DNA from: CAIOSQ01 sp044359885
GTDB lineage: Bacteria; Pseudomonadota; Alphaproteobacteria; CACIAM-22H2
DNA: 12,592 nt
Reading direction: 5' to 3'
Assembly (NCBI GenBank): GCA_044359885.1
Contig: JBIKLI010000107.1
Span: 1 to 12,592 of the forward strand
The notes under the pieces: generated by a model
Database searches by the model: none
The model's input: the letters and a program-made list of their open reading frames with translations, nothing else
Told to the model about the DNA's origin: nothing
Made by a program: the position numbers and the translations under genes
Part shown: positions 1 through 6,936 of the stretch, piece by piece
Layout: each line of letters starts with the position of its first letter
Position numbering within the stretch: the stretch's first letter is position 1

Positions 1-715
1 AGACGGGTCTGGATGGCAGGTTCCAGACCATCACGTTGCCGATGGCGTTCAGATAGGCGCCGCGATGATGGTAGACGACGCCCTTGGGATTGCCGGTCGT
101 GCCCGAGGTGTAGTTCAGAGCGATCGCGTCCCATTCGTCGGCGGGCGGCGTCCACGCATCTTCGGCGTCGCCGGTGGCGATGAACGCCTCGTATTCGACG
201 CTTCCGAGCCGCGCGCCGTCCGCAGGCCCCAGGCTGTCCGCGATGTCGACCACCAGCGGCTTGCGCCGCGCGCGGTGCAACGCCTCGGCGACGACCGGCG
301 CGAATTCGGTGTCGGTCAGCAGGACCTTGGCTTCGCCATGGTCAATCATGAAGGCGATGGTCGCAGCGTCCAGGCGGATGTTCATGGCGTTGAGGACCGC
401 GCCCGCCATCGGAACGCCGAAGGCGCATTCATAGGCGGCCGGCACGTTGGGAGCCATCAGGGCCACGGTATCGCCGCGCCGGACGCCGTGCCGGCGCAGC
501 GCCGAGGCGAGCTGGCGGCACCGGCGATGGGTCTCGGCCCAGCTGCGCCGCAGGGCGCCATGGACGATGGCGGTGTGCCGGGGCGCGACGGCGGCGGCCC
601 GGGCGAGGAAGCCGAGGGGTGTCAGCGGCGCATGGTTCGCGGCGTTGCGTCCCAGATCGTCGCGGCCGGGCCGCTTGCCCTTGCGGCGCTTTGCCGCGTT
701 GCTCTTGATCGCCAT
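1..715 (-). CDS. AMP-forming acyl-CoA synthetase, N-terminal 238 residues (C-terminus off the left edge)
   Basis: This is an adenylate-forming ligase that would activate a carboxylic acid to its acyl-CoA through an acyl-AMP. The translation shows the family N-terminal signature around residues 28-50 (APLTPLGFLARAA), the region GDTVALMAPNVPAAYE at 81-96, and the ATP/AMP P-loop YTSGTTGNPKG at 202-212 followed by VVYHHRGAYLNAIGNVMVW. That last stretch resembles the medium-chain AlkK / DmdB (methylmercaptopropionate-CoA ligase) group, but the substrate cannot be read here because the C-terminal half is outside the window. The start is set by a strong GGAGGA about 8 nt upstream. The first 18 residues are unusually basic (AKRRKGKRPGR) and precede the point where relatives normally begin. 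The gene is divergent from the PrpE-type gene and separated by 103 bp. Family assignment is firm; substrate is unknown. Confidence 0.9.
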   Translation of the reverse strand, partial: MAIKSNAAKRRKGKRPGRDDLGRNAANHAPLTPLGFLARAAAVAPRHTAIVHGALRRSWAETHRRCRQLASALRRHGVRRGDTVALMAPNVPAAYECAFGVPMAGAVLNAMNIRLDAATIAFMIDHGEAKVLLTDTEFAPVVAEALHRARRKPLVVDIADSLGPADGARLGSVEYEAFIATGDAEDAWTPPADEWDAIALNYTSGTTGNPKGVVYHHRGAYLNAIGNVMVWNLPSRPV

Positions 716-758
716 GCGCGCCTTCCTCCTGCCCGGGGTGGACATTTTGCCACAGCCG

Positions 759-779
759 GGCCTTTGCATCGCAAGGGCC
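759..779. promoter_or_regulatory. Inverted repeat in the divergent synthetase control region (candidate operator)
   Basis: GGCCTTTGC and GCAAGGGCC are 9-nt arms separated by ATC, with a single mismatch that would be a G-U pair in RNA. The repeat sits midway between the two divergent acyl-CoA synthetase starts. The inner TTTGC/GCAA halves recall the TTTGCAAA sites of RamB/PccR/ScfR-type short-chain fatty-acid regulators, but the match is partial and the operator role is inferred. No convincing -35/-10 pair was found in the interval for either gene. Confidence 0.3.
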
Positions 780-818
780 GCGCGCGACAATCCCGCCCAC
801 GCAAGCAAGGAGACCGCC

Positions 819-2744
819 ATGGCCGGGGGAGACTACGCCGCGCTCTACGCAAGCTCGCTTTCCGATCGCGACCGGTTCTGGGCCGGGCGCGCAGAGGACA
901 TCGCCTGGACGCGGCGCTGGGACAAGGTCTGCGACGAGTCGCGCGCGCCGTTCTATCGCTGGTTCTCGGGTGGTGCGCTCAATACCTGCTTCAACGCCCT
1001 CGACCGCCATGTGGAGGCCGGGAATGGCGAGCGCCTGGCGCTGATCTACGACAGCCCGGTGACCGGCGGCACGATCCGGCGGATCACATATCGCGAACTT
1101 CGCGACGCCGTGGCGCGCTTCGCCGGCGCGCTGGCCGCCCGCGGCGTCGGCCGCGGCGATCGCGTCATCGTCTACATGCCGATGGTCCCCGAGGCGGCGA
1201 TCGCGATGCTGGCCTGCGCGCGGCTCGGCGCCGTGCACTCCGTCGTCTTCGGCGGCTTCGCCGCGCACGAGCTGGCGGTGCGCATCGACGATTGCCAGCC
1301 CAAGGCGATCGTCTCCGCTTCCTGCGGCATCGAGACCAGCCGCGTCGTCGCCTACAAGCCGCTGCTGGATGCGGCGATCGCGGCGGCCCGGCACAAGCCG
1401 TCGTTCTGCGTCGTGCTGCAGCGGCCCGAGCATCGCTGCGACCTGGTCGATGGTCGCGACGTCGACTGGGACGCCGCGCTTGCGGCCGCCGCGCCGGCGT
1501 CCTGCGTTCCGGTCGCGGCGACCGACCCGCTCTACATCCTCTACACGTCAGGTACCACCGGCCAGCCCAAGGGCGTGGTGCGCGACAATGGCGGCCATGC
1601 GGTGGCGCTGAAATCGACCATGTCGGTCCTCTACGACATGCAGCCGGGCGAGGTGTTCTGGGCGGCCAGCGATGTCGGCTGGGTCGTCGGCCACAGCTAC
1701 ATCGTCTACGGACCGCTTCTGCATGGCTGCACCACGCTGCTCTACGAGGGCAAGCCGGTCGGCACGCCAGATGCCGGGGCCTTCTGGCGGGTGATCGCGC
1801 AGCACAAGGTCAAGGCGCTCTTCACCGCGCCGACGGCCTTCCGCGCGATCAAGCGCGAGGACCCGGAAGGGCGGCTGGTGGGCAACTACGATCTGACGGC
1901 GTTCAAGGCGCTGTTCCTGGCGGGGGAACGTTGCGATCCGGACACGCTGCGCTGGGCCGAGCGGATCCTTCGCGTGCCGGTCGTCGACCATTGGTGGCAG
2001 ACCGAGACCGGCCACGCGATCGCCGGCAACCCGATCGGGGTCGAGGCCTTCCCGGTCAAGCCGGGTTCGGCGACCAAGCCGATGCCGGGCTGGGACGTCC
2101 AGGCGCTGGGCCCCGACGGACATCCCGTGCCTCCCGGCCAGATCGGTGCGATCTGCTGCCGCCTGCCGCTGCCGCCGGGGACGTTTCCGACGCTGTGGAA
2201 CGCCGAGGACCGGTTCTTCAAGGCCTATCTCGAGGAGTTTCCGGGCTGGTACAAGACCGGCGATGCCGGGATGGTGGATGCCGACGGCTATGTCCACATC
2301 ATGACCCGCGTCGACGACGTCATCAACGTGGCCGGCCATCGCCTGTCGACCGGACAGATGGAAGAGATCCTGGCCAGCCATCCCGACATCGCCGAATGCG
2401 CCGTGGTCGGTGTCGGCGATTCGCTCAAGGGTCAGGTGCCGCTCGGTTTCGTCGTCCTGAAGGCCGGCGTGTCCTCGCCCGAGGACAGGATCGTCGCCGA
2501 CGTGGTGCGGATGGTGCGCGACACGATCGGACCGGTGGCATTCTTCAAGCAGGCGCTGGTGGTCAAGCGCCTTCCGAAGACGCGCTCGGGCAAGATCCTG
2601 CGTGGGACGATGCAGAAGATCGCCGATTGCGAGCCCTGGAAAATGCCTGCGACCATCGACGATCCCGTCATCCTCGACGAGATCGCGATCGCGCTTCGCG
2701 CCCTGGGCTACGCCGCGCAGGACAGCCGTTCTGCCCCCGGATGA
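819..2744 (+). CDS. prpE: Propionyl-CoA synthetase (PrpE/ACSS3-type AMP-forming ligase)
   Basis: This 641-residue acyl-CoA synthetase probably converts propionate (perhaps also acetate or acrylate), ATP and CoA to the acyl-CoA, AMP and pyrophosphate. The N-terminal ACS domain begins at about residue 5 (DYAALYASSLSDRDRFW). The P-loop YTSGTTGQPKG is at 242-252, followed by VVRDNGGH, typical of PrpE/ACSS3 rather than Acs. Further motifs are DHWWQTETG, YKTGDAG and the C-terminal PKTRSGKILRGTM, whose lysine is residue 592, the position acetylated in Salmonella PrpE. Length fits the family (about 630). The ATG at 819 follows AAGGAGA by 6 nt; the reading frame is open further upstream, but that part does not look like protein. 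It is divergent from another acyl-CoA ligase and convergent with trcR, 18 nt away. No 2-methylcitrate-cycle gene is in the window, so pathway context is inferred. Confidence 0.9.
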   Translation: MAGGDYAALYASSLSDRDRFWAGRAEDIAWTRRWDKVCDESRAPFYRWFSGGALNTCFNALDRHVEAGNGERLALIYDSPVTGGTIRRITYRELRDAVARFAGALAARGVGRGDRVIVYMPMVPEAAIAMLACARLGAVHSVVFGGFAAHELAVRIDDCQPKAIVSASCGIETSRVVAYKPLLDAAIAAARHKPSFCVVLQRPEHRCDLVDGRDVDWDAALAAAAPASCVPVAATDPLYILYTSGTTGQPKGVVRDNGGHAVALKSTMSVLYDMQPGEVFWAASDVGWVVGHSYIVYGPLLHGCTTLLYEGKPVGTPDAGAFWRVIAQHKVKALFTAPTAFRAIKREDPEGRLVGNYDLTAFKALFLAGERCDPDTLRWAERILRVPVVDHWWQTETGHAIAGNPIGVEAFPVKPGSATKPMPGWDVQALGPDGHPVPPGQIGAICCRLPLPPGTFPTLWNAEDRFFKAYLEEFPGWYKTGDAGMVDADGYVHIMTRVDDVINVAGHRLSTGQMEEILASHPDIAECAVVGVGDSLKGQVPLGFVVLKAGVSSPEDRIVADVVRMVRDTIGPVAFFKQALVVKRLPKTRSGKILRGTMQKIADCEPWKMPATIDDPVILDEIAIALRALGYAAQDSRSAPG

Positions 2745-2754
2745 CGACGGGGGC
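2733..2754. terminator. Hairpin between convergent prpE and trcR
   Basis: GCCCCCG (2733-2739) and CGGGGGC (2748-2754) form a 7-bp all-G/C stem with an 8-nt loop that contains the prpE stop codon. It lies at the meeting point of two convergent genes and could end transcription from either side. No T-run follows on either strand, so a classical intrinsic terminator is not proven. Confidence 0.35.
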
Positions 2755-2762
2755 GTGCCGCG

Positions 2763-3365
2763 TCAGGCGTCGTCGGCGGTGTCCAAGGATTCTTCCGCCA
2801 TCTCCGGCTGCGGTGCCGCCGCGACGCCCGGGCGCGCGCGCGGGTTGCCGCGGCTGGCCTTCGTGATCGCGTCGTCGAGGGCTTCCTGGCTGCAGAGGCC
2901 CAGCATCACCGGGCTGGTGGGCTTGATGTTCTGCATGTCCCAGTGGGATCGGTCGCGCACCTTCTGGATCGTGGACTTGGTCGTGCCCAGCAATCGTCCC
3001 ACCTGGGCGTCATTCAATTCGGGATGGTGGCGCAACAGCCAGGCGATCGCGCTGGGTTTGTCCTGTCGCTTCGCGACAGGGGTGTAGCGCGCCCCCTTGG
3101 AGCGGCTGACGATTTCGGGCAGATCCTTGCGCTGCAGCACCAGACGCGCCTTCGGATCGGCTTCGCAGCGTGCGATCTCCTCGCGGGTGAGCTGGCTGGC
3201 CGAGACCGGGTCGATGCCGACGATTCCGATCGCGACCTCGCCGTCGGCGATGCCCTGGACTTCCAGGGGATGCATGCCGCAGAAATCGGCGATCTGGTCG
3301 AAGGTGAGGCCTGTGTTCTCGACCAGCCACACGGCGGTCGCCTTCGGCATCAGGGGGATCGTCAT
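2763..3365 (-). CDS. trcR: DUF1013 family transcriptional regulator (TrcR-like)
   Basis: This 200-residue protein matches the alphaproteobacterial DUF1013 family. Its Caulobacter member TrcR associates with RNA polymerase and controls cell-cycle gene expression. The sequence starts MTIPLMPKATAVWLVENTGL and shows an N-terminal helix-turn-helix-like stretch (about 18-42, TFDQIADFCGMHPLEVQGIA). A second one follows at about 105-140 (LNDAQVGRLLGTTKSTIQ, then KVRDRSHWDM). A basic linker lies between them (88-103). The tail from about 172 is low-complexity and acidic. The start is preceded by GGAGG/TGAGGT 5-14 nt upstream. It is transcribed alone, from the promoter at 3463-3491, and converges on prpE. 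Family identity is strong; the functional transfer from Caulobacter is inference. Confidence 0.88.
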   Translation of the reverse strand: MTIPLMPKATAVWLVENTGLTFDQIADFCGMHPLEVQGIADGEVAIGIVGIDPVSASQLTREEIARCEADPKARLVLQRKDLPEIVSRSKGARYTPVAKRQDKPSAIAWLLRHHPELNDAQVGRLLGTTKSTIQKVRDRSHWDMQNIKPTSPVMLGLCSQEALDDAITKASRGNPRARPGVAAAPQPEMAEESLDTADDA

Positions 3366-3462
3366 GGGACCTCAGCCTCCAGGCGCGACGGCGCAGGCGA
3401 GCCGCTCCGAAGCCGGAACGTCCCTCGACACCATCGCGACGATGTCGTGGATAACTCGACGC

Positions 3463-3491
3463 TTATATAGTGTTGCAAGCCGGGTGGTCAA
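3463..3491 (-). promoter_or_regulatory. Sigma-70-type promoter of trcR
   Basis: On the minus strand, TTGACC (3491-3486) is followed after 17 nt by ATATAA (3468-3463), or after 16 nt by TATATA. This is the only A+T-rich island in the neighbourhood. Transcription would start near 3456, giving a leader of about 90 nt before the trcR ATG. The minus-strand 9-mer TTATCCACG (3454-3446) at the predicted start differs from the DnaA box TTATCCACA by one base. Confidence 0.6.
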
Positions 3492-3513
3492 AGACTTCGC
3501 AACGCGTGGCGTT

Positions 3514-4524
3514 TCAATGACTTAAATGCTCGGTTTCGAGCACGATCTTGCCGACATGCAGATCGGCCTCGAGCGCGGCATGCGCGGCAGCGGCGGCGTG
3601 CAGCGGGAACCGGCCATGGATCACGGGACGGACCGAGCCTTCCTCGAGCCAGGGAAGCACGACGCGGCGCAGGCTGGCGGCGATCGCGCCCTTCTCGGCG
3701 ACGCTGCGCGGCCGCAGGGTCGAGCCCGAGATCGTCAGCCGGCGGCGCATCACGGCGTTGAGATCGAGTTCGGTCCTGGCGCCCCGGAGGAAGGCGATCT
3801 GGACCAGCCTGCCCCCCTCGCGCAGCAGGGCGATGTTGCGCGGCGTGTAGTCGCCGCCGACCATGTCGAGGATGACGTCGACGCCGGCGCCGCCGGTCGC
3901 CGCCCTGATCTCGGCGACGAAATCCTGAGCCCGGTAATCGATCGCGCCGGCTGCGCCCAGTTCGGTGCAGGCGGCGCATTTCGCCGCCGTGCCGGCGGTC
4001 GCGAAGACATGCGCCCCGTGGCGTCGCGCGAGCTGGATCGCGGTCGTGCCGATCCCCGATGCGCCCCCATGGACCAGGAAGCTCTCTCCCGGTTTCAGCC
4101 CGGCGCGGTCGAAGACGTTGGTCCAGACGGTGAAGAAGGTTTCAGGAATGCCTGCCGCCTCCACCATCCCCAGCCGCCCGGGGACCGGCAGGCACTGGAC
4201 CGCCGGCGCGACGCAATAGGTGGCATAGCCGCCGCCGGCGACCAGCGCCATCACCCGCGTACCTGGACGCGGCCACGCGACCTCGGGACCTGCGGCCACC
4301 ACGTCGCCAGCGACCTCGAGCCCGGGAATATCCGATGCGCCCGGCGGCTGGGCGTAGCCACCCTGGCGCTGCAGGATGTCGGGACGGTTGACCCCGGCGG
4401 CGGCTACCCGGATCAGGACCTCTCCTTCGCCCGGGTGGGGGACGGGGCGCTCGCAGGGGACCAGGACCTCGGGACCGCCGGGTTGCCGGATCTCGATCGC
4501 AAGCATGGAGGCGGGCAGGGGCAT
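3514..4524 (-). CDS. NAD(P)H:quinone oxidoreductase, PIG3/zinc-independent MDR family
   Basis: This 336-residue medium-chain dehydrogenase/reductase of the quinone oxidoreductase (QOR/PIG3) type would reduce quinones or electrophilic enones with NADPH. The N-terminal GroES-like domain opens with MLAIEIRQPGGPEVL and contains VAAAGVNRPDILQRQGGY (about 40-57) and PGLEVAGDVV. The Rossmann domain carries the nucleotide-binding VHGGASGIGTTAIQLA at 151-166 and DMVGGDY at 220-226. The zinc-binding cysteines of alcohol dehydrogenases are absent, as expected. Two in-frame ATGs are possible, at 4524 (MPLPASMLAIEI) and 4506 (MLAIEI), and neither has a clear ribosome binding site. The longer form is preferred because alphaproteobacterial relatives carry a similar short lead-in. 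It is divergent from the DUF1192 gene and ends just upstream of the trcR promoter. Confidence 0.9.
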   Translation of the reverse strand: MPLPASMLAIEIRQPGGPEVLVPCERPVPHPGEGEVLIRVAAAGVNRPDILQRQGGYAQPPGASDIPGLEVAGDVVAAGPEVAWPRPGTRVMALVAGGGYATYCVAPAVQCLPVPGRLGMVEAAGIPETFFTVWTNVFDRAGLKPGESFLVHGGASGIGTTAIQLARRHGAHVFATAGTAAKCAACTELGAAGAIDYRAQDFVAEIRAATGGAGVDVILDMVGGDYTPRNIALLREGGRLVQIAFLRGARTELDLNAVMRRRLTISGSTLRPRSVAEKGAIAASLRRVVLPWLEEGSVRPVIHGRFPLHAAAAAHAALEADLHVGKIVLETEHLSH

Positions 4525-4543
4525 CGGCGCAACTCGTCCGCGG

Positions 4544-4572
4544 TTGCCAAGGGAGCGCGCCAGCTTTAGCAA
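4544..4572 (+). promoter_or_regulatory. Weak candidate promoter for the DUF1192-bdhA-metY operon
   Basis: TTGCCA, a 17-nt spacer and TAGCAA lie in the 81-bp divergent gap between the quinone oxidoreductase and DUF1192 genes, 34 nt before the DUF1192 ATG. The -35 is good (five of six) but the -10 is poor (three of six). It is listed because a promoter is needed here and no better pair is visible. Confidence 0.2.
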
Positions 4573-4605
4573 GGGATGCGAGCAGCCGAAAGAGGATGTC
4601 CGGTA

Positions 4606-4797
4606 ATGGATTTCGAGGATCTGGAACCCAGGGCCAAGCCGCGCGCGCCGCGCGACCTTTCGGGATGGTCGGTCGGCGACCTCGAGGCCTACATCGCCAG
4701 TCTGCAGGCGGAGATCGAACGGGCCCGGCAGGCCATCGGGGCCAAGCAGGCCCAGAAGGCCGCGGCCGATCTGTTCTTCCGCAAGCCGACGGCGTGA
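4606..4797 (+). CDS. DUF1192 family small protein
   Basis: This is a 63-residue acidic-then-basic microprotein of the alphaproteobacterial DUF1192 family, whose function is unknown. It begins MDFEDLEPRAKPRAPRDL, followed by the family core WSVGDLEAYIASLQAEIERA (about 21-40) and the tail AKQAQKAAADLFFRK. The core is an amphipathic helix with heptad-like leucines and isoleucines, probably a short coiled coil. No signal peptide or membrane segment is seen. AAGAGGA ends about 9 nt before the ATG. It is the first gene of the probable operon and is followed after 17 nt by bdhA. Confidence 0.82.
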   Translation: MDFEDLEPRAKPRAPRDLSGWSVGDLEAYIASLQAEIERARQAIGAKQAQKAAADLFFRKPTA

Positions 4798-4814
4798 CGA
4801 CAGGGAGCCACGTG

Positions 4815-5609
4815 ATGGATGCACGAATGCTGCAGGGCAAGGTCGCCCTCGTCACCGGATCCACCAGCGGCATCGGGCTTGCGATCGCCGAGGCGCTGGC
4901 AGGGCAGGGCGCGGACGTCGTCCTCAACGGCTTCGGTGCGGCGGACATGATCGAAGCGGTCCGGTCCGGCCTGGAGGCGCGGCACCGGATCCGTGCCGTC
5001 CATGTGGCGGCCGACATGTCGCGGCCCGCCGAGATCGCGGTGCTCGTGGACGCGGCGCAGGCGCGCCTGGGGCGGCTGGATATCCTGGTCAACAATGCCG
5101 GCATCCAGCACACCTCGCCGGTCGAGAGCTTTCCGCCCGAGAAATGGGAGCAGATCATCGCGGTGAACCTTTCGGCCTGCTTCTACACGACACGAGCCGC
5201 GTTGCCGGGGATGCGCGCGCGGGGCTGGGGCCGGATCGTCAACATCGCCTCGGTGCACGGGCTGGTCGCCTCGGTCGACAAGGCCGCCTATGTCGCGGCC
5301 AAGCACGGTCTGATCGGGCTTACCCGCACCGTCGCGCTGGAGACCGCGAGAAGCGCGATCACCTGCAATGCGATCTGCCCGGGCTGGGTTCTGACCCCGC
5401 TGGTCGAGGCGCAGATCGAGGCGCGCGCGGCCCGCGACGGGATGCCGCGCGATGCGGCGATGACGCGGCTGGTTTCGGAGAAGATGCCGTCCGGCGATCC
5501 GGTGCAGCCCGCCGCGCTCGGACAGCTGGTGGTCTATCTCTGCTCGCCGGCCGCCGACCAGATCCGCGGCGCGGCCTTGCCGGTCGATGGCGGCTGGACG
5601 GCGCAGTGA
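4815..5609 (+). CDS. bdhA: D-3-hydroxybutyrate dehydrogenase (short-chain dehydrogenase)
   Basis: This 264-residue SDR enzyme interconverts D-3-hydroxybutyrate and acetoacetate with NAD+, a ketone-body/polyhydroxybutyrate degradation step. The cofactor motif TGSTSGIG is at 14-21, NNAG at 93-96, and the catalytic Ser146, Tyr159 and Lys163 follow. The substrate-binding set known from Pseudomonas fragi enzyme is complete: Gln98, His148, Lys156, Trp191 and Gln200, each exactly four higher than the reference numbering (94, 144, 152, 187, 196). The offset arises because translation is placed at ATG 4815, where AGGGAG lies 7 nt upstream. Relatives start at the equivalent of ATG 4827 (MLQGKVALVTG), which here lacks a spaced ribosome binding site. 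The gene is 17 nt after DUF1192 and 27 nt before metY. Confidence 0.93.
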   Translation: MDARMLQGKVALVTGSTSGIGLAIAEALAGQGADVVLNGFGAADMIEAVRSGLEARHRIRAVHVAADMSRPAEIAVLVDAAQARLGRLDILVNNAGIQHTSPVESFPPEKWEQIIAVNLSACFYTTRAALPGMRARGWGRIVNIASVHGLVASVDKAAYVAAKHGLIGLTRTVALETARSAITCNAICPGWVLTPLVEAQIEARAARDGMPRDAAMTRLVSEKMPSGDPVQPAALGQLVVYLCSPAADQIRGAALPVDGGWTAQ

Positions 5610-5636
5610 GGCGGGGCGGCGTTCCGGGAGGGCCCG

Positions 5637-6932
5637 ATGGCGAAACCTGAGTTCTTCGGCTTCGACACGCTGAGCTTGCATGCGGGCCAGCATCCGGACC
5701 CGGTTTTCGGCGCGCGCGCCGTGCCGATCTACCAGACGACGTCGTTCGTCTTCCGCGATGCCGCGCACGCCGCGTCGTTGTTCAACCTCGAGCGCGCAGG
5801 GCATATCTACAGCCGCATCTCCAACCCGACCGTCGCGGTGCTGGAGGAGCGCATCGCCGCGCTCGAAGGCGGGGTCGGTGCCATATGCACCGCCAGCGGC
5901 CAGGCCGCGCTGCATCTGGCGATCGCGACGCTGATGGGGCAGGGCGGCCATATCGTCGCCTCGGCGGCGATCTACGGTGGCTCGCACAATCTGTTCGCCC
6001 ATACCCTGCCGCGTTTCGGCATCACCACCAGCTTCGTGCCGCCGCGCGACCATGACGCGTTCCGCACAGCCATCCGCCCCGAGACCCGGCTGGTCTTCGC
6101 CGAGACGCTCGGCAATCCGGGGCTGGAGGTGCTCGACGTGCCCGCGATCGCCGGGATCGCGCACGCCGCCGGGCTGCCGCTGATGATCGACAACACCTTC
6201 GCCACGCCGGCGCTGTTCCGGCCTTTCGAGCATGGCGCCGACCTCGTGATGCATTCGGCGACCAAGTGGCTGGGCGGCCATGGCGTCGCCATCGGTGGCG
6301 TGCTGGTCGATTCGGGTCGCTTCGACTGGGAGCGCGGCGCCGGCTTTCCGACCCTGACCGAGCCCTATGCCGGCTATCACGGCCTGGATTTCGCCGAGGA
6401 GTTCGGCCCGGCCGCCTTCGTCATGCGCGCCCGCGCCGAGGGCTTGCGCGACTTCGGCGCGGCCATGAGCCCGACCAACGCCTTCCATATCCTTCAGGGC
6501 GTCGAGACGCTGCCGCTGCGCATGCGTCAGCATGTCGCCAACGCCCGGCGCCTTGTCGCGTTCCTGTCCGCGGCGCCCGAAGTCGCCTGGGTGTCGCATC
6601 CCGACCTGCCCACCCATCCCGATCACGGCCTGGCCCGCCGCCTGATGCCGCAGGGCGCCGGGTCGATGGTCGCCTTCGGGATCAAGGGCGGGCGCGAGGC
6701 CGGGCGCCGCTTCATCGAGGCGCTGCGTCTGTTCTCGCATCTGGCCAATGTCGGCGACGCCAAGTCGCTGGTGATCCACCCGGCCAGCACCACCCATCAG
6801 CAGATGGACGCGGCTGCGCTCGCGGCGGCCGGGGTCGGCGAGGAGATGATCCGCGTGTCGGTCGGTCTCGAGGATCCGGAGGATCTGATCGCCGACCTTG
6901 CCCAGGCGCTGCGCGCCGCCCAGCGCGGGTGA
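5637..6932 (+). CDS. metY: O-acetylhomoserine sulfhydrylase (aminocarboxypropyltransferase)
   Basis: This 431-residue PLP enzyme of the Cys/Met metabolism family would make homocysteine from O-acetylhomoserine and sulfide in methionine synthesis. Visible signatures are FDTLSLHAGQHPDPVFGARA near the N-terminus, PIYQTTSFVF, HIYSRISNPTVAVLEERIAA and MIDNTFATPAL. The PLP lysine lies in MHSATKWLGGHG (Lys210), and SLVIHPASTTHQQM and IRVSVGLEDPEDLI complete the C-terminus. The length and the SLHAGQ opening favour MetY over MetZ/MetB, which are about 380-400 residues long. GGGAGGG ends 4 nt before the ATG. No SAM riboswitch is possible in the 27-nt gap after bdhA, so expression probably depends on the operon promoter. 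Some alphaproteobacterial members are annotated as bifunctional cysteine synthases; this cannot be decided from sequence. Confidence 0.92.
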   Translation: MAKPEFFGFDTLSLHAGQHPDPVFGARAVPIYQTTSFVFRDAAHAASLFNLERAGHIYSRISNPTVAVLEERIAALEGGVGAICTASGQAALHLAIATLMGQGGHIVASAAIYGGSHNLFAHTLPRFGITTSFVPPRDHDAFRTAIRPETRLVFAETLGNPGLEVLDVPAIAGIAHAAGLPLMIDNTFATPALFRPFEHGADLVMHSATKWLGGHGVAIGGVLVDSGRFDWERGAGFPTLTEPYAGYHGLDFAEEFGPAAFVMRARAEGLRDFGAAMSPTNAFHILQGVETLPLRMRQHVANARRLVAFLSAAPEVAWVSHPDLPTHPDHGLARRLMPQGAGSMVAFGIKGGREAGRRFIEALRLFSHLANVGDAKSLVIHPASTTHQQMDAAALAAAGVGEEMIRVSVGLEDPEDLIADLAQALRAAQRG

Positions 6933-6936
6933 GGCG

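Noticed and set aside
65..2866. A 933-codon open frame on the plus strand spanning the left synthetase gene and prpE
   Set aside because: It is antisense to one real gene and out of frame within the other. The translation is Arg/Gly/Ala-rich with no recognisable motif, an effect of very high G+C with few stop codons.
4525..4605. Possible SAM riboswitch or other structured leader ahead of the metY operon
   Set aside because: The 81-nt gap must also hold divergent promoters, and no SAM-II-like pseudoknot or other familiar aptamer core was seen by eye.
4689..6797. A 702-codon minus-strand open frame opposite bdhA and metY
   Set aside because: The opposite strand encodes two complete enzymes with all active-site residues. 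This frame gives low-complexity Arg/Gln/His-rich sequence without a ribosome binding site.
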